NCBI GenBank assembly: GCA_028704385.1
Contig: JAQVLA010000015.1
Location: 1-64,000, forward strand
Direction: 5' to 3'
Origin: Bacteroidales bacterium
GTDB taxonomy: Bacteria; Bacteroidota; Bacteroidia; Bacteroidales; F082
DNA length: 64,000 bases
The translations under genes and the position numbers were made by a program. Under the pieces are notes generated by a model. It made no database searches and was not told where the DNA came from. It saw only the letters and a program-made list of their open reading frames with translations. Positions within the stretch are counted from its first letter, which is position 1, and every line of letters starts with the position of its first letter. Of this stretch, positions 35,408-43,639 are shown one piece after another.

Positions 35408-36628
35408 ATGAACCTGATAAATCCTGCTGAAAGTCTTTTTGAAATCACTGAACGTTACCCGCAAACAGTTGATGTTTTTGTAAGAAATGGTTTTCCGCAA
35501 ATGGCCGACGAGCAGAAACGCCGGCTACTGGGACGGTCACTACGCCTGGATATTGCGCTTTCGATGAAAGGCATTGACCTGAGTGTTTTTATGGCGATGT
35601 TGGAGGAAGCTGCCTCAGGTGACGGAAATAAATCTCAGGACGCTGAAAATAAACGGATTAACATAAAGGGTCTGTTGCCTTGTCCTGTACGATTGCCACT
35701 TCAGGAGGCTATTAATGCTTTTCTTGAAAAAGAAGGATTACAACAGAATGTGAATGCCGAATTGAAAGCCGCTTCGATGGGACTCGACTGGTTAAAGGAT
35801 GACATTGGCAGTGCTTCCTCAGTTCAGGATTTGGATGATATTTATATTTCGGCGGGTTTCGACCTGTTTTTTGAGGATGACTATTTTGGGCGTTTCATCA
35901 AAAGCAAGGATCTTACTGATCCACTGCCCTGGAAGCAGATAAATGCTGATTTTGATAATGAATCGCATAAGCTTAAAGATCCTGAATCGCGTTATGGCAT
36001 TCTTGCGGTCGTTCCGGCAATTTTTCTTGTGAACCAGCAGGAGCTTTACCAACGACCGGTTCCACAAAGCTGGAGCGATTTGCTTGACGAGCAATGGGAG
36101 GATAGTATTAGTTTACCGGTTTCCGATTTCGATCTTTTTAATGCTATCATGCTTACTATTAGGAATACATACGGGATGGAAGGTGTTGCAGCACTTGGGC
36201 GTAATATGCAGAAAAGTCTTCATCCGGCGCAAATGCTTAAATCGGATCGCACAAAATCACAAAAACCTGCTGTTACGATCATGCCGTATTTCTTTACCAG
36301 AATGGCCAAAGCTGGCGGACCGATGATGGCTGTCTGGCCAAAAGATGGTGCAATTGTCAGTCCGATTTTTGTGGTAGGTAAAGAAAGTAAAAAGCAGGAA
36401 TTAGAAAAGATTTCGGCTTTCCTCGGAGGAGAACAGCTGGCTTCAATCCTGGCTCATCAGGGTTTGTTTCCAAGCCTTCATCCGGAAATTGATAATGGCA
36501 TTCCCATGGAAAACAAATACTTATGGCTGGGATGGGATTATATTAACAAGCATAATCTGAATCAGGAATTTGAAGTTTGTACAGCTGTATTTGATGAAGC
36601 TTTTCAATCTAAAAAATCTCTTGTATGA
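35408..36628 (+). CDS. DUF1858 domain plus ABC substrate-binding-like protein, no signal peptide
   Basis: ATG at 35408 (not the TTG 18 bp upstream) gives 406 residues. Residues of about 2-70 look like a DUF1858 domain (NPAESLFEITERYPQTVDVFVRNGFP ... LSMKGIDLSVFMAMLEEAA as separate helices). From about residue 85 the protein resembles a type 2 periplasmic substrate-binding protein of the iron/polyamine group (VVPAIFLVN, SWSDLLD, WPKDGAIVSPIFVVGK, ISAFLGGEQLASILAHQGLFPSLHPEID). There is no signal peptide or lipobox, so it should stay in the cytoplasm, which is odd for this fold. It heads a five-gene operon and its stop overlaps the GTPase start (ATGA). The ligand is unknown. Confidence 0.75.
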   Translation: MNLINPAESLFEITERYPQTVDVFVRNGFPQMADEQKRRLLGRSLRLDIALSMKGIDLSVFMAMLEEAASGDGNKSQDAENKRINIKGLLPCPVRLPLQEAINAFLEKEGLQQNVNAELKAASMGLDWLKDDIGSASSVQDLDDIYISAGFDLFFEDDYFGRFIKSKDLTDPLPWKQINADFDNESHKLKDPESRYGILAVVPAIFLVNQQELYQRPVPQSWSDLLDEQWEDSISLPVSDFDLFNAIMLTIRNTYGMEGVAALGRNMQKSLHPAQMLKSDRTKSQKPAVTIMPYFFTRMAKAGGPMMAVWPKDGAIVSPIFVVGKESKKQELEKISAFLGGEQLASILAHQGLFPSLHPEIDNGIPMENKYLWLGWDYINKHNLNQEFEVCTAVFDEAFQSKKSLV

Positions 36629-37320
36629 ATCTGGTAACTATTTCAGGACCGCCTTCTTCCGGGAAGACTGCCGTCATTTTGAAAGCGGCTGAGAACTTAA
36701 AAAATCGAGGTTTAAAAGTTGGTGCTGTCAAATTCGACTGTTTACACACGGATGACGACCTTGCCTATGAAAAAGCCGGGATTCCGGTGAAGAAAGGACT
36801 TTCAGGATCTTTATGTCCGGATCATTATTTCGTTTCGAATATTGAGGCAGTTACTGCCTGGGGATTGGAAGAAAATTTTGATGTGTTGGTTTCGGAGAGT
36901 GCCGGCCTGTGCAATCGCTGCTCACCTTATATCAAAGAGATAAAAGCAGTATGTGTGATAGATAACCTGAGCGGAATAAATACCCCTCGAAAAATTGGCC
37001 CGATGTTGCGTATGGCTGATATTGTGGTGATTACAAAAGGTGATATTGTTTCTCAGGCCGAACGCGAAGTATTTGCGGCAGGTGTTTATGCGGTAAATCC
37101 GGGAGCTGTTATCATGCACGTGAACGGATTAACCGGACAGGGGGCTTACGAATTGAGCACACTGCTTTTTGATGAAAATCTGAAGATTGACACCCTTAAA
37201 GGAAAAAAGTTGCGCTTTTCGATGCCTTCTGCCTTGTGCAGTTATTGCCTTGGCGAAACCAGAATTGGAGAATCTTATCAGATGGGTAATGTGCGCAAAA
37301 TAGACATCAAAAACAATTAG
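36625..37320 (+). CDS. HypB/UreG-like (CobW-superfamily) GTPase, Cys-rich
   Basis: The 231-residue P-loop protein has Walker A GPPSSGKT (residues 8-15), a switch-like region ending in VLVSESAGLCNRC (E91 to C99) and a G4-like motif TKGD at 137-140, with VNGLTGQG following as in HypB. It carries Cys pairs C96-x2-C99 and C205-x2-C208 and further Cys at 39, 64 and 110, which suggest metal binding. HypB and UreG load nickel into enzymes; CooC serves CO dehydrogenase. No hydrogenase or urease lies nearby, so the client is unknown. It is translationally coupled to the gene before it and 3 bp from the ABC ATPase gene. Confidence 0.78.
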   Translation: MNLVTISGPPSSGKTAVILKAAENLKNRGLKVGAVKFDCLHTDDDLAYEKAGIPVKKGLSGSLCPDHYFVSNIEAVTAWGLEENFDVLVSESAGLCNRCSPYIKEIKAVCVIDNLSGINTPRKIGPMLRMADIVVITKGDIVSQAEREVFAAGVYAVNPGAVIMHVNGLTGQGAYELSTLLFDENLKIDTLKGKKLRFSMPSALCSYCLGETRIGESYQMGNVRKIDIKNN

Positions 37321-37323
37321 ACT

Positions 37324-38340
37324 ATGACGCAAAGGGAAATTTTACAGCATAGTCCTCAGTCACTTATCGAAAAATATCCTTTTCTTTCTTCATTTTTCGA
37401 AGGACAACACTGGATGACAAAATTCAATCCGAATCAGCCATTGGCTGAACTTTTTAGTTTGATTGATGAAGAACAGGCTGAAGATCATGCATTTGATATG
37501 CATGATTTTCTTGATCAGTTAATGGATTTTATTGCCGAAATGCAGGCTTTTATTGGTAAAGAGTCATTCGTAGTGAACAAACTCACTATTCTACCCGGAA
37601 CCAATAAATCAGGCGAGAACGAAGGCTTTGAAAAGCTTGAATTTGAACCAAGAACGATTACCAGCATTGTGGGGCCTACAGGTTCGGGTAAAAGTCGTTT
37701 GCTGGCTGATATTGAATGGGTTGCTCAAGGCGATACGCCAACAAAGCGTAAAATTCTGATTAATGAGGAATTACCAGATAATGCCTGGCGATTTTCAGGC
37801 AACAGGAAATTGGTAGCCCAGCTTTCACAGAATATGAACTTTGTGATGGATCTTTCGGTAAAGGATTTTTTGGAGTTACATGCCAAAAGCCGTATGGTGA
37901 CTGATTCAGGGGCTTTGATCAACAAGATCATCAGCTATGCTAACGAATTGGCAGGTGAAAAATTTAGTCCCGACACAGCCATTACAGCACTGAGTGGTGG
38001 ACAATCGCGGGCACTGATGATTGCCGATACGGCCTTATTGAGCCAGTCGCCGGTCGTGCTGATTGATGAAATAGAAAATGCAGGTATTGATCGCAAGAAG
38101 GCCTTGGAGATTCTTACGGGAGAAGATAAGATTGTTCTGATGGCCACACATGATCCCCTGCTGGCCCTGATGGCCGATCAGCGGATTGTAATCAAAAAAG
38201 GCGGGATTCACAGCGTTATCAAAACTTCTGCCGAAGAGCGTGCTTTGATGGCAGAACTGGAAAAGGCCGATCTCAAACAACAGCAAATACGCACAGCTCT
38301 GAGAAGTGGTGCAGTGTTGCAATATAAAATGAATGTATAA
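37324..38340 (+). CDS. ABC-type ATPase with N-terminal DUF1858-like domain, no permease nearby
   Basis: The 338-residue protein has all ABC ATPase motifs: Walker A GPTGSGKS (117-124), signature LSGGQSRALMIAD (from 223), Walker B VVLIDEIE (244-251) and H-loop His276. Residues of about 8-70 form a helical module (SLIEKYPFLSSFFEG ... AEDHAFDMHDFLDQLMDFI) that looks related to the DUF1858 domain of the substrate-binding-like protein two genes upstream. No permease gene is in the operon, so it may be a soluble ATPase acting on a protein or metal cofactor instead of a transporter part. It starts 3 bp after the GTPase gene. Confidence 0.78.
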   Translation: MTQREILQHSPQSLIEKYPFLSSFFEGQHWMTKFNPNQPLAELFSLIDEEQAEDHAFDMHDFLDQLMDFIAEMQAFIGKESFVVNKLTILPGTNKSGENEGFEKLEFEPRTITSIVGPTGSGKSRLLADIEWVAQGDTPTKRKILINEELPDNAWRFSGNRKLVAQLSQNMNFVMDLSVKDFLELHAKSRMVTDSGALINKIISYANELAGEKFSPDTAITALSGGQSRALMIADTALLSQSPVVLIDEIENAGIDRKKALEILTGEDKIVLMATHDPLLALMADQRIVIKKGGIHSVIKTSAEERALMAELEKADLKQQQIRTALRSGAVLQYKMNV

Positions 38341-38359
38341 CAAATTAAATCAAAACACG

Positions 38360-38605
38360 ATGATGCATGACGGATGTTCGGGCAGCTTTCAAAACGGAAA
38401 AATGGTTGCCGATAAAGTACGACAAATGGGTTTTGATCAACAACCCATGCCAATGGCTTTTCAGCTGAGTTGCGAAAACTGTGGGGGCGATTTTGAAATG
38501 ACTTTCTTTGAAACGCATTGCCCGCATTGCGATATGGTGTATGCCGTAACACCATGCCATGCCTTTGATCCGGAAAATGTTATGGCAGCTGGAATTGGAT
38601 ATTAA
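38360..38605 (+). CDS. Small zinc-ribbon-like protein
   Basis: ATG at 38360 gives 81 residues; a start at 38333, overlapping the ABC gene, is also possible but adds a poorly conserved-looking leader. CENC (38-41) and CPHC (54-57) make a four-cysteine zinc-ribbon pair, followed by a Cys-His at 66-67 and another Cys at residue 6. It may bind Zn or Fe. It sits between the ABC ATPase and the DUF438 protein in one operon and has no recognised family. Function unknown; a role as a metal-binding partner of the GTPase or ATPase is a guess from context. Confidence 0.72.
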   Translation: MMHDGCSGSFQNGKMVADKVRQMGFDQQPMPMAFQLSCENCGGDFEMTFFETHCPHCDMVYAVTPCHAFDPENVMAAGIGY

Positions 38606-38625
38606 CTCATTTAAAAACGATTCTA

Positions 38626-39855
38626 ATGTCTGAATTTATTTCCAATACTGAAAAACGATTGCAGGATTTGCTGGCATTTTCTTTAGGTATGATGAATGGT
38701 GAACCGGGCAGGGAGTTGATGGAAAAATATGCAGAAGCCATAAATTCACTTAGTCCACACGATATGCTCCGGCTCGAAGATCGTCAACTACAGATGGGTA
38801 TCACGGCATCTACCATTAAAAAGGATATAGATAAGGTTATGAATACCTTCTTCAGGCAATTGAGTAAATATCCCTGGAAACGGCCTGAAGCAGGTAGTTT
38901 TTTATACTATCTGATGCTCGAAAATGAGGCTTTTGGCTTTAAGTTGAACCAGATCAAAAAAGTGCTTAAGTCATACAGCAAAAGAGAAGCCAAAGATTTT
39001 GAGGATTTACGTTCCGAACTGCTTCCCCGTTTTGAAGAACTGACCGGCTTTGAATGGCATTATGTGAAAAAGGAAAACATCCTTTTTCCATATCTGGAAA
39101 AGAAATGGGAGACATACCGCCCATTAAAAGTAATGTGGTCCTTGCATGACGACGCCCGAAAAATGCTGAAGGAACTGATTAGCCTGCTCAAAGACAATCA
39201 GGTCGGATGGGAGGAGATTAACCCAAAAATCGGAAAGTATTTCTTCATGGCATTCGGCATCATTCAAAAAGAAGAACTGGTTATTTATCCTGTTGCTGCT
39301 GAAACCATTACAACTGAAGAATGGTTACAGATGCACATACAAAGTTTTGAATTTCCATTTGCGTTTATTGAAACACCAGACAAAACTTTCACCGAAAATC
39401 AAAAAACACTTCAGGATGTATCCGGATCAGCAGATGAAATTGCGTCTGGATTATTCATTACCGAAACCGGTACTTTGAATATGGAGCAACTGGAGCTTAT
39501 TTTGAATCATTTACCGGCTGATGTCACTTTTGTGGATGAGCACGATAAAGTGCGCTATTTCTCCCGTCCAGAGGATCGATTTTTCCCGCGTTCGCCTGCA
39601 ATCATAGGCCGTGATGTAAGAAATTGTCATCCGCCCGAAAGCGTTCATATCGTCGAGCAAATTATCACAGGTTTTAGGTCGGGAACCCATTCAACAGCCA
39701 AATTCTGGATAAATCTTAAAGGCAGGTTTATTCTGATACAGTATTATGCTTTGCGCAATAGCAAAGGGGAATACAAAGGTGTACTGGAAATGAGTATGGA
39801 TGCTACTGAAATCCGCGCTCTACAGGGTGAGCAGCGATTATTGGACTGGGCATAA
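38626..39855 (+). CDS. DUF438, hemerythrin-like and PAS domain protein
   Basis: The 409-residue cytoplasmic protein has three parts. Residues 5-80 fit DUF438. Residues of about 85-225 form a hemerythrin-like four-helix region with likely iron ligands His145, Glu150, His174, Asp175 and Glu216 or Glu217 (EWHYVKKENILFPYLE, SLHDDARK, IIQKEELVIYPVA). Residues 280-405 are a PAS domain with the RYFSRPEDRFFPRSPAIIGR stretch known from DUF438 proteins. A di-iron site and PAS suit sensing or scavenging of NO or O2, recalling the RIC/YtfE iron-sulfur repair proteins, but no repair activity is shown. It closes the five-gene operon. Confidence 0.82.
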   Translation: MSEFISNTEKRLQDLLAFSLGMMNGEPGRELMEKYAEAINSLSPHDMLRLEDRQLQMGITASTIKKDIDKVMNTFFRQLSKYPWKRPEAGSFLYYLMLENEAFGFKLNQIKKVLKSYSKREAKDFEDLRSELLPRFEELTGFEWHYVKKENILFPYLEKKWETYRPLKVMWSLHDDARKMLKELISLLKDNQVGWEEINPKIGKYFFMAFGIIQKEELVIYPVAAETITTEEWLQMHIQSFEFPFAFIETPDKTFTENQKTLQDVSGSADEIASGLFITETGTLNMEQLELILNHLPADVTFVDEHDKVRYFSRPEDRFFPRSPAIIGRDVRNCHPPESVHIVEQIITGFRSGTHSTAKFWINLKGRFILIQYYALRNSKGEYKGVLEMSMDATEIRALQGEQRLLDWA

Positions 39856-39884
39856 GTGATTAAGTAGAAGCGCAAGGGTGCCTG

Positions 39885-41387
39885 ATGAAGAAATGGAAAT
39901 GGATACATAAGTGGTTTTCACTGGTTTTGGGATTTTTTGTAATACTCTGGGCGGTTTCCGGTATTATCCTTAATCACCGGAATTTGGTTCGTGGTATAGA
40001 TGTAAACCGAAACTGGCTTCCTGAAGTTTATCACTATAGTAATTGGAATAATGCTGCTGTAAGAGGTGGTTTGCTACTGGGAAGTGATAGTTTGCTGATC
40101 TACGGTAATGTGGGTATCTGGTTGACTGATACCGCTTTTTCTCATTATAAATCCTTTTGGGATGGCTTTCCGAAGGGTGCAGATAACCGTAAAATTAACA
40201 AGCTTTTTAAAAGTAAGTCCGGGCAGGTGTATGCGGCTGCTCAATCCGGCTTATATCAGCTTGATCAAAAAGAAGCTGACTGGTCAGTTATCCCGTTTGA
40301 TTTACACGATTCACGATTTGTGGATATCACGCAAAGAGAAGATAAACTGGTTTTTTTAACCCGATCAGAGCTGCTATTTGCTGATGATGTACCGAAACCG
40401 GTTGATTTCAGCCGTTTTGAGCTTCCAAGAGCTGTGAATGATGATGGGAAAGTGGGTTTGTTTAAAACGCTTTGGGTGTTGCACAGTGGCGAAATATATG
40501 GCCGGATTGGCATCTTACTTGTTGATTTACTGGCGTTTATTCTAATATTTTTGGTGGTTAGCGGATACATCTATTTTTTCTATCCCAAATGGATCAGAAA
40601 CAGAAAACAAAAGGCAAAATCAGTTAAAACTCAGCTCAATCAGTTGAAATTTAATCAAAAATGGCACAATAAGCTGGGTATCTGGGTAGTAGCATTTTTA
40701 TTGTTGAATACTTTCACCGGTATGTTTTTGAGGCCGCCTTTGCTCATTGCAATTGCGAAATCGCGTGTGGCTAAAATTCCATTTTCAACACTCAGCAATC
40801 CCAATCCCTGGCATGATCAGTTGCGAATGATTCACTGGGACGATAAAGCTCAGTACTGGCTGGTTGGTACTAATGAAGGTATTTTCAAAGCTGATGCGAA
40901 TTTTCAACAAGCTTTACAAGCTTTTGATAGCACTCCGCCACTTTCGGTGATGGGTATCAACGTTTTTGAACCGGTTGCCGAAGGGATGTATGCTGTGGGC
41001 TCCTTTAACGGTTTGTTTCTGTGGCAGACAGATCAGAATTATATTCGGGATATGATTACTGGGGAAATACCTAAAAAGGAAACCAATGCAGGTTCACCCT
41101 TAGGAAAACATATGATTTCAGGAATGGTAAGGCTGGAGAACGATCTGCTGATTTATGATTATGACAAGGGTCTGCTTGGAAACCAAATCGAAATGCCTGC
41201 TTCGATTGCTGATGAGCCCATGCCTTTGTGGAATTTGGCTTTGGAGGTTCATACTGCGCGAATTTTTCAGGCTTTGATCGGGGATTTCTATATCCTGATT
41301 ATCCCACTTTTTGGACTGGCATTGCTGCTGATATTATGGTCGGGGATGATGCGCTGGCTGAAAAAGAAGAAGCTTATCTTTAAATAA
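39885..41387 (+). CDS. PepSY-associated TM protein with propeller-like insertion
   Basis: The 500-residue protein has four transmembrane segments: about 11-30, 205-227, 257-276 and 470-490. The first begins KWKWIHKWFSLVLGFFVILWAVSGIILNHRN, the typical PepSY_TM opening with conserved His and Trp. Between helices 1-2 and 3-4 are large extracytoplasmic regions with WD-like blades (LLLGSDSLLIYGNVGIWL, GQVYAAAQSGLYQL, WLVGTNEGIFKAD), suggesting a split beta-propeller. PepSY_TM proteins of the FoxB type are thought to be membrane ferric reductases. It starts 29 bp after DUF438, possibly in the same transcript, and precedes nrfHA. Confidence 0.78.
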   Translation: MKKWKWIHKWFSLVLGFFVILWAVSGIILNHRNLVRGIDVNRNWLPEVYHYSNWNNAAVRGGLLLGSDSLLIYGNVGIWLTDTAFSHYKSFWDGFPKGADNRKINKLFKSKSGQVYAAAQSGLYQLDQKEADWSVIPFDLHDSRFVDITQREDKLVFLTRSELLFADDVPKPVDFSRFELPRAVNDDGKVGLFKTLWVLHSGEIYGRIGILLVDLLAFILIFLVVSGYIYFFYPKWIRNRKQKAKSVKTQLNQLKFNQKWHNKLGIWVVAFLLLNTFTGMFLRPPLLIAIAKSRVAKIPFSTLSNPNPWHDQLRMIHWDDKAQYWLVGTNEGIFKADANFQQALQAFDSTPPLSVMGINVFEPVAEGMYAVGSFNGLFLWQTDQNYIRDMITGEIPKKETNAGSPLGKHMISGMVRLENDLLIYDYDKGLLGNQIEMPASIADEPMPLWNLALEVHTARIFQALIGDFYILIIPLFGLALLLILWSGMMRWLKKKKLIFK

Positions 41388-41428
41388 TTTGAATTGATTC
41401 TAAATTAAGTTTCGGCTGTCGATTTTTA

Positions 41429-41482
41429 TTGTTTGATATAAGGGCTTTACCTACATTTGTAGAAGTATTAGAATTTAAATAC
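41429..41482 (+). promoter_or_regulatory. nrfHA promoter with a weaker copy of the regulatory box
   Basis: TTG (41429-41431), 20 bp, then TACATTTG (41452-41459) form a good -33/-7 pair about 60 bp before nrfH. Starting 5 bp after the -7, GTATTAGAATTTAAATAC (41465-41482) is an inverted repeat with arms GTATT and AATAC. It agrees with the rrf2 box at 13 of 18 positions, notably in TTAAATAC, so it may be a weak site for the same regulator. Confidence 0.4.
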
Positions 41483-41519
41483 TCGAATACTTGAATTATC
41501 TGAACCAATTGTTAAGATC

Positions 41520-42104
41520 ATGAACCCATTATTAAAACGATTAATCCCTCCGCCCGAATGGCAGCTCGCAGTTATCCTGATGCTGGGTGCGCTGGCAGGT
41601 TTAAGTCTTTATGCGTTTTATTCGAGTAAAGCCTATTCTTACCTTTCAGATGCACCCGAAACCTGCGTAAATTGTCATATCATGGCACCTCAGTATGCTA
41701 CCTGGCAACACAGCTCGCATCGTGAAATTGCGTCGTGCAACGACTGTCATGTGCCACATGATAATATTTTCAGAACCTATTATTTCAAAGCCATGGATGG
41801 TGCCCGCCATGCGACCATGTTTACACTCCGGCTCGAACCACAGAATATTTTCATTAAAGAGGCGGGTATAGGTGTTGTACAGGAAAATTGTATCCGCTGC
41901 CACAGCAAATTGATAACTGACGAAAAACTGCTGATTCAAACGGAAGTGTTTCATCATAAGTTCGAAGAAAGACTTTGCTGGGAGTGTCACAGGGAAGTGC
42001 CGCATGGTCGGGTTAAAAGCTTATCCAGCACGCCTTATGCACGGGTGCCGATGTTGCCTTCACCTGTTCCGGCTTGGCTAAAAGAGATGTTGAACAAAGA
42101 ATAA
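41520..42104 (+). CDS. nrfH: Cytochrome c nitrite reductase small subunit (quinol dehydrogenase)
   Basis: This 194-residue NapC/NirT-family membrane tetraheme cytochrome has one N-terminal helix (about residues 15-35) and four CxxCH heme sites: CVNCH (49-53), CNDCH (73-77), CIRCH (124-128) and CWECH (153-157). The CVNCHIM segment gives the CxxCHxM motif in which Met serves heme 1 of NrfH. It oxidises menaquinol and passes electrons to NrfA in the periplasm. Its 3' end lies 21 bp before the nrfA start. A candidate promoter and weak regulatory box lie upstream, and the gene starts 133 bp after the PepSY gene. Confidence 0.96.
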   Translation: MNPLLKRLIPPPEWQLAVILMLGALAGLSLYAFYSSKAYSYLSDAPETCVNCHIMAPQYATWQHSSHREIASCNDCHVPHDNIFRTYYFKAMDGARHATMFTLRLEPQNIFIKEAGIGVVQENCIRCHSKLITDEKLLIQTEVFHHKFEERLCWECHREVPHGRVKSLSSTPYARVPMLPSPVPAWLKEMLNKE

Positions 42105-42124
42105 AAAACCAAAAACCTGATATC

Positions 42125-43639
42125 ATGAATACATCACAAAAGAGAAAACCCTGGGTAAACTGGACTCTATTTGTAGTAACCCTGGCAGTTGTTTTTTTTC
42201 TGGGATTGCTTGTTTCTACCATCACCGAGCGCAGGGCAGAAGCTATTTTTGCTTACAAGCCCAAAGTGAAGCTCAACAGGTTTGAACCTCGTAATGAAAT
42301 CTGGGGGAAAAATTACCCAAAAGAATACGAAACCTATCGCAAAACGCAGGAAACTGATTTCAGAACGCCACATGGCGGTAACGCCATGCGTGATATGCTC
42401 GAAGAAGGCCCTGAGCTGGTTGTGCTGTGGGCGGGTTATGGATTTTCGAAAGAATATAATCAGGGAAGAGGTCATTCCCATGCCGTTGAAGATATTCATA
42501 ATATTTTGAGAACAGGTGGGCCATTGGCTCCTGATGAAGGCCCAATGCCAAGTACCTGCTGGACATGTAAAAGTCCGGATGTACCCCGCATGATGAATCA
42601 ATTGGGTGGTCCTGCTGAGTTTTATAAAGGAAAATGGGCATTACATGGTGAAGAAATCACCAATTCGATTGGCTGTGCCGATTGCCATAATCCCGAAACG
42701 ATGGATCTGGCCATTTCGCGACCCGCCTTGATTGAGGCCTATGAGGCTCAGGGCAAGGATATTACAAAGGCCACTCACCAGGAAATGCGGTCGCTTGTTT
42801 GTGCCCAGTGTCATGTGGAGTATTATTTCGATAACGAAGACCCGGTAAACAGGCCTAATTACCTCACTTTTCCCTGGGTAAATGGTTACGAACCGGAAGA
42901 CATGCTTAAATATTATGATGAGATGAATTTCTCCGACTGGACACATGCCATTAGTAAAGCGCCAATGCTTAAAGCCCAGCATCCTGATTATGAGGTTTAT
43001 ACAACCGGAATTCATGCCGAGCGTGGTGTTTCATGTGCTGATTGCCATATGCCTTATGTGAGCGAAGGTGGATTGAAGTTTTCAAATCATCATGTTACCT
43101 CACCCCTTAAATATATTTCGCAGGCTTGCCAAACCTGTCACCGCGAAAGTGAAAATACCCTGATGAAGAACGTTTATGATCGGCAGGAAAGGGTGGCTGA
43201 AATGCGCAAAAAGGCAGAGGAATTGTTGGTCAGGGCGCATGTTGAAGCCGGATTAGCCTGGGAAAACGGGGCAATTGATTCAGAAATGAAGGATATTCTT
43301 TATGATATTCGTGTAGGACAATGGTATTGGGATTATGTGGCAGCTTCGCATGGCGGCTCTTTTCATTCACCGGTTGAGAGTGCCCGTATTCTTGGCAAAT
43401 CAATTGATAATGCTCAGGCTGCCCGTATCAAACTGGCAAGATTGCTGGCCGAAAAAGGTGTGAATCGCGAGGTGGCTTATCCTGATATTTCCACCAAAGC
43501 AAAAGCTCAGGAATATATTGGACTTCCAATGGAAAAACTGGAAGCCGAAAAGGATAAATTCCTGAAAGAGATTGTTCCCGTTTGGAAACGAAATGCGGCC
43601 GAAAGAGAAGCTGCGTATGATGTTGTGATGAACGAATAA
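42125..43639 (+). CDS. nrfA: Ammonia-forming pentaheme cytochrome c nitrite reductase, catalytic subunit
   Basis: ATG at 42125 gives 504 residues with an uncleaved-looking signal helix (about 13-32). Five heme sites occur in the NrfA order: the active-site CWTCK (145-149) with Lys as heme ligand, then CADCH (184-188), CAQCH (226-230), CADCH (304-308) and CQTCH (335-339). The distal catalytic set of Arg, Tyr and His falls in the expected regions (NRPNY, EVYTTGIHAERGVSC). It reduces nitrite to ammonium by six electrons and also NO and hydroxylamine. It partners the NrfH protein just upstream and ends at a strong terminator. Confidence 0.97.
   Translation: MNTSQKRKPWVNWTLFVVTLAVVFFLGLLVSTITERRAEAIFAYKPKVKLNRFEPRNEIWGKNYPKEYETYRKTQETDFRTPHGGNAMRDMLEEGPELVVLWAGYGFSKEYNQGRGHSHAVEDIHNILRTGGPLAPDEGPMPSTCWTCKSPDVPRMMNQLGGPAEFYKGKWALHGEEITNSIGCADCHNPETMDLAISRPALIEAYEAQGKDITKATHQEMRSLVCAQCHVEYYFDNEDPVNRPNYLTFPWVNGYEPEDMLKYYDEMNFSDWTHAISKAPMLKAQHPDYEVYTTGIHAERGVSCADCHMPYVSEGGLKFSNHHVTSPLKYISQACQTCHRESENTLMKNVYDRQERVAEMRKKAEELLVRAHVEAGLAWENGAIDSEMKDILYDIRVGQWYWDYVAASHGGSFHSPVESARILGKSIDNAQAARIKLARLLAEKGVNREVAYPDISTKAKAQEYIGLPMEKLEAEKDKFLKEIVPVWKRNAAEREAAYDVVMNE

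Noticed and set aside
42074-42124. 17-residue extension of NrfA overlapping nrfH
   Set aside because: The shorter start keeps a proper signal helix; the extension is charged and unlike export signals.
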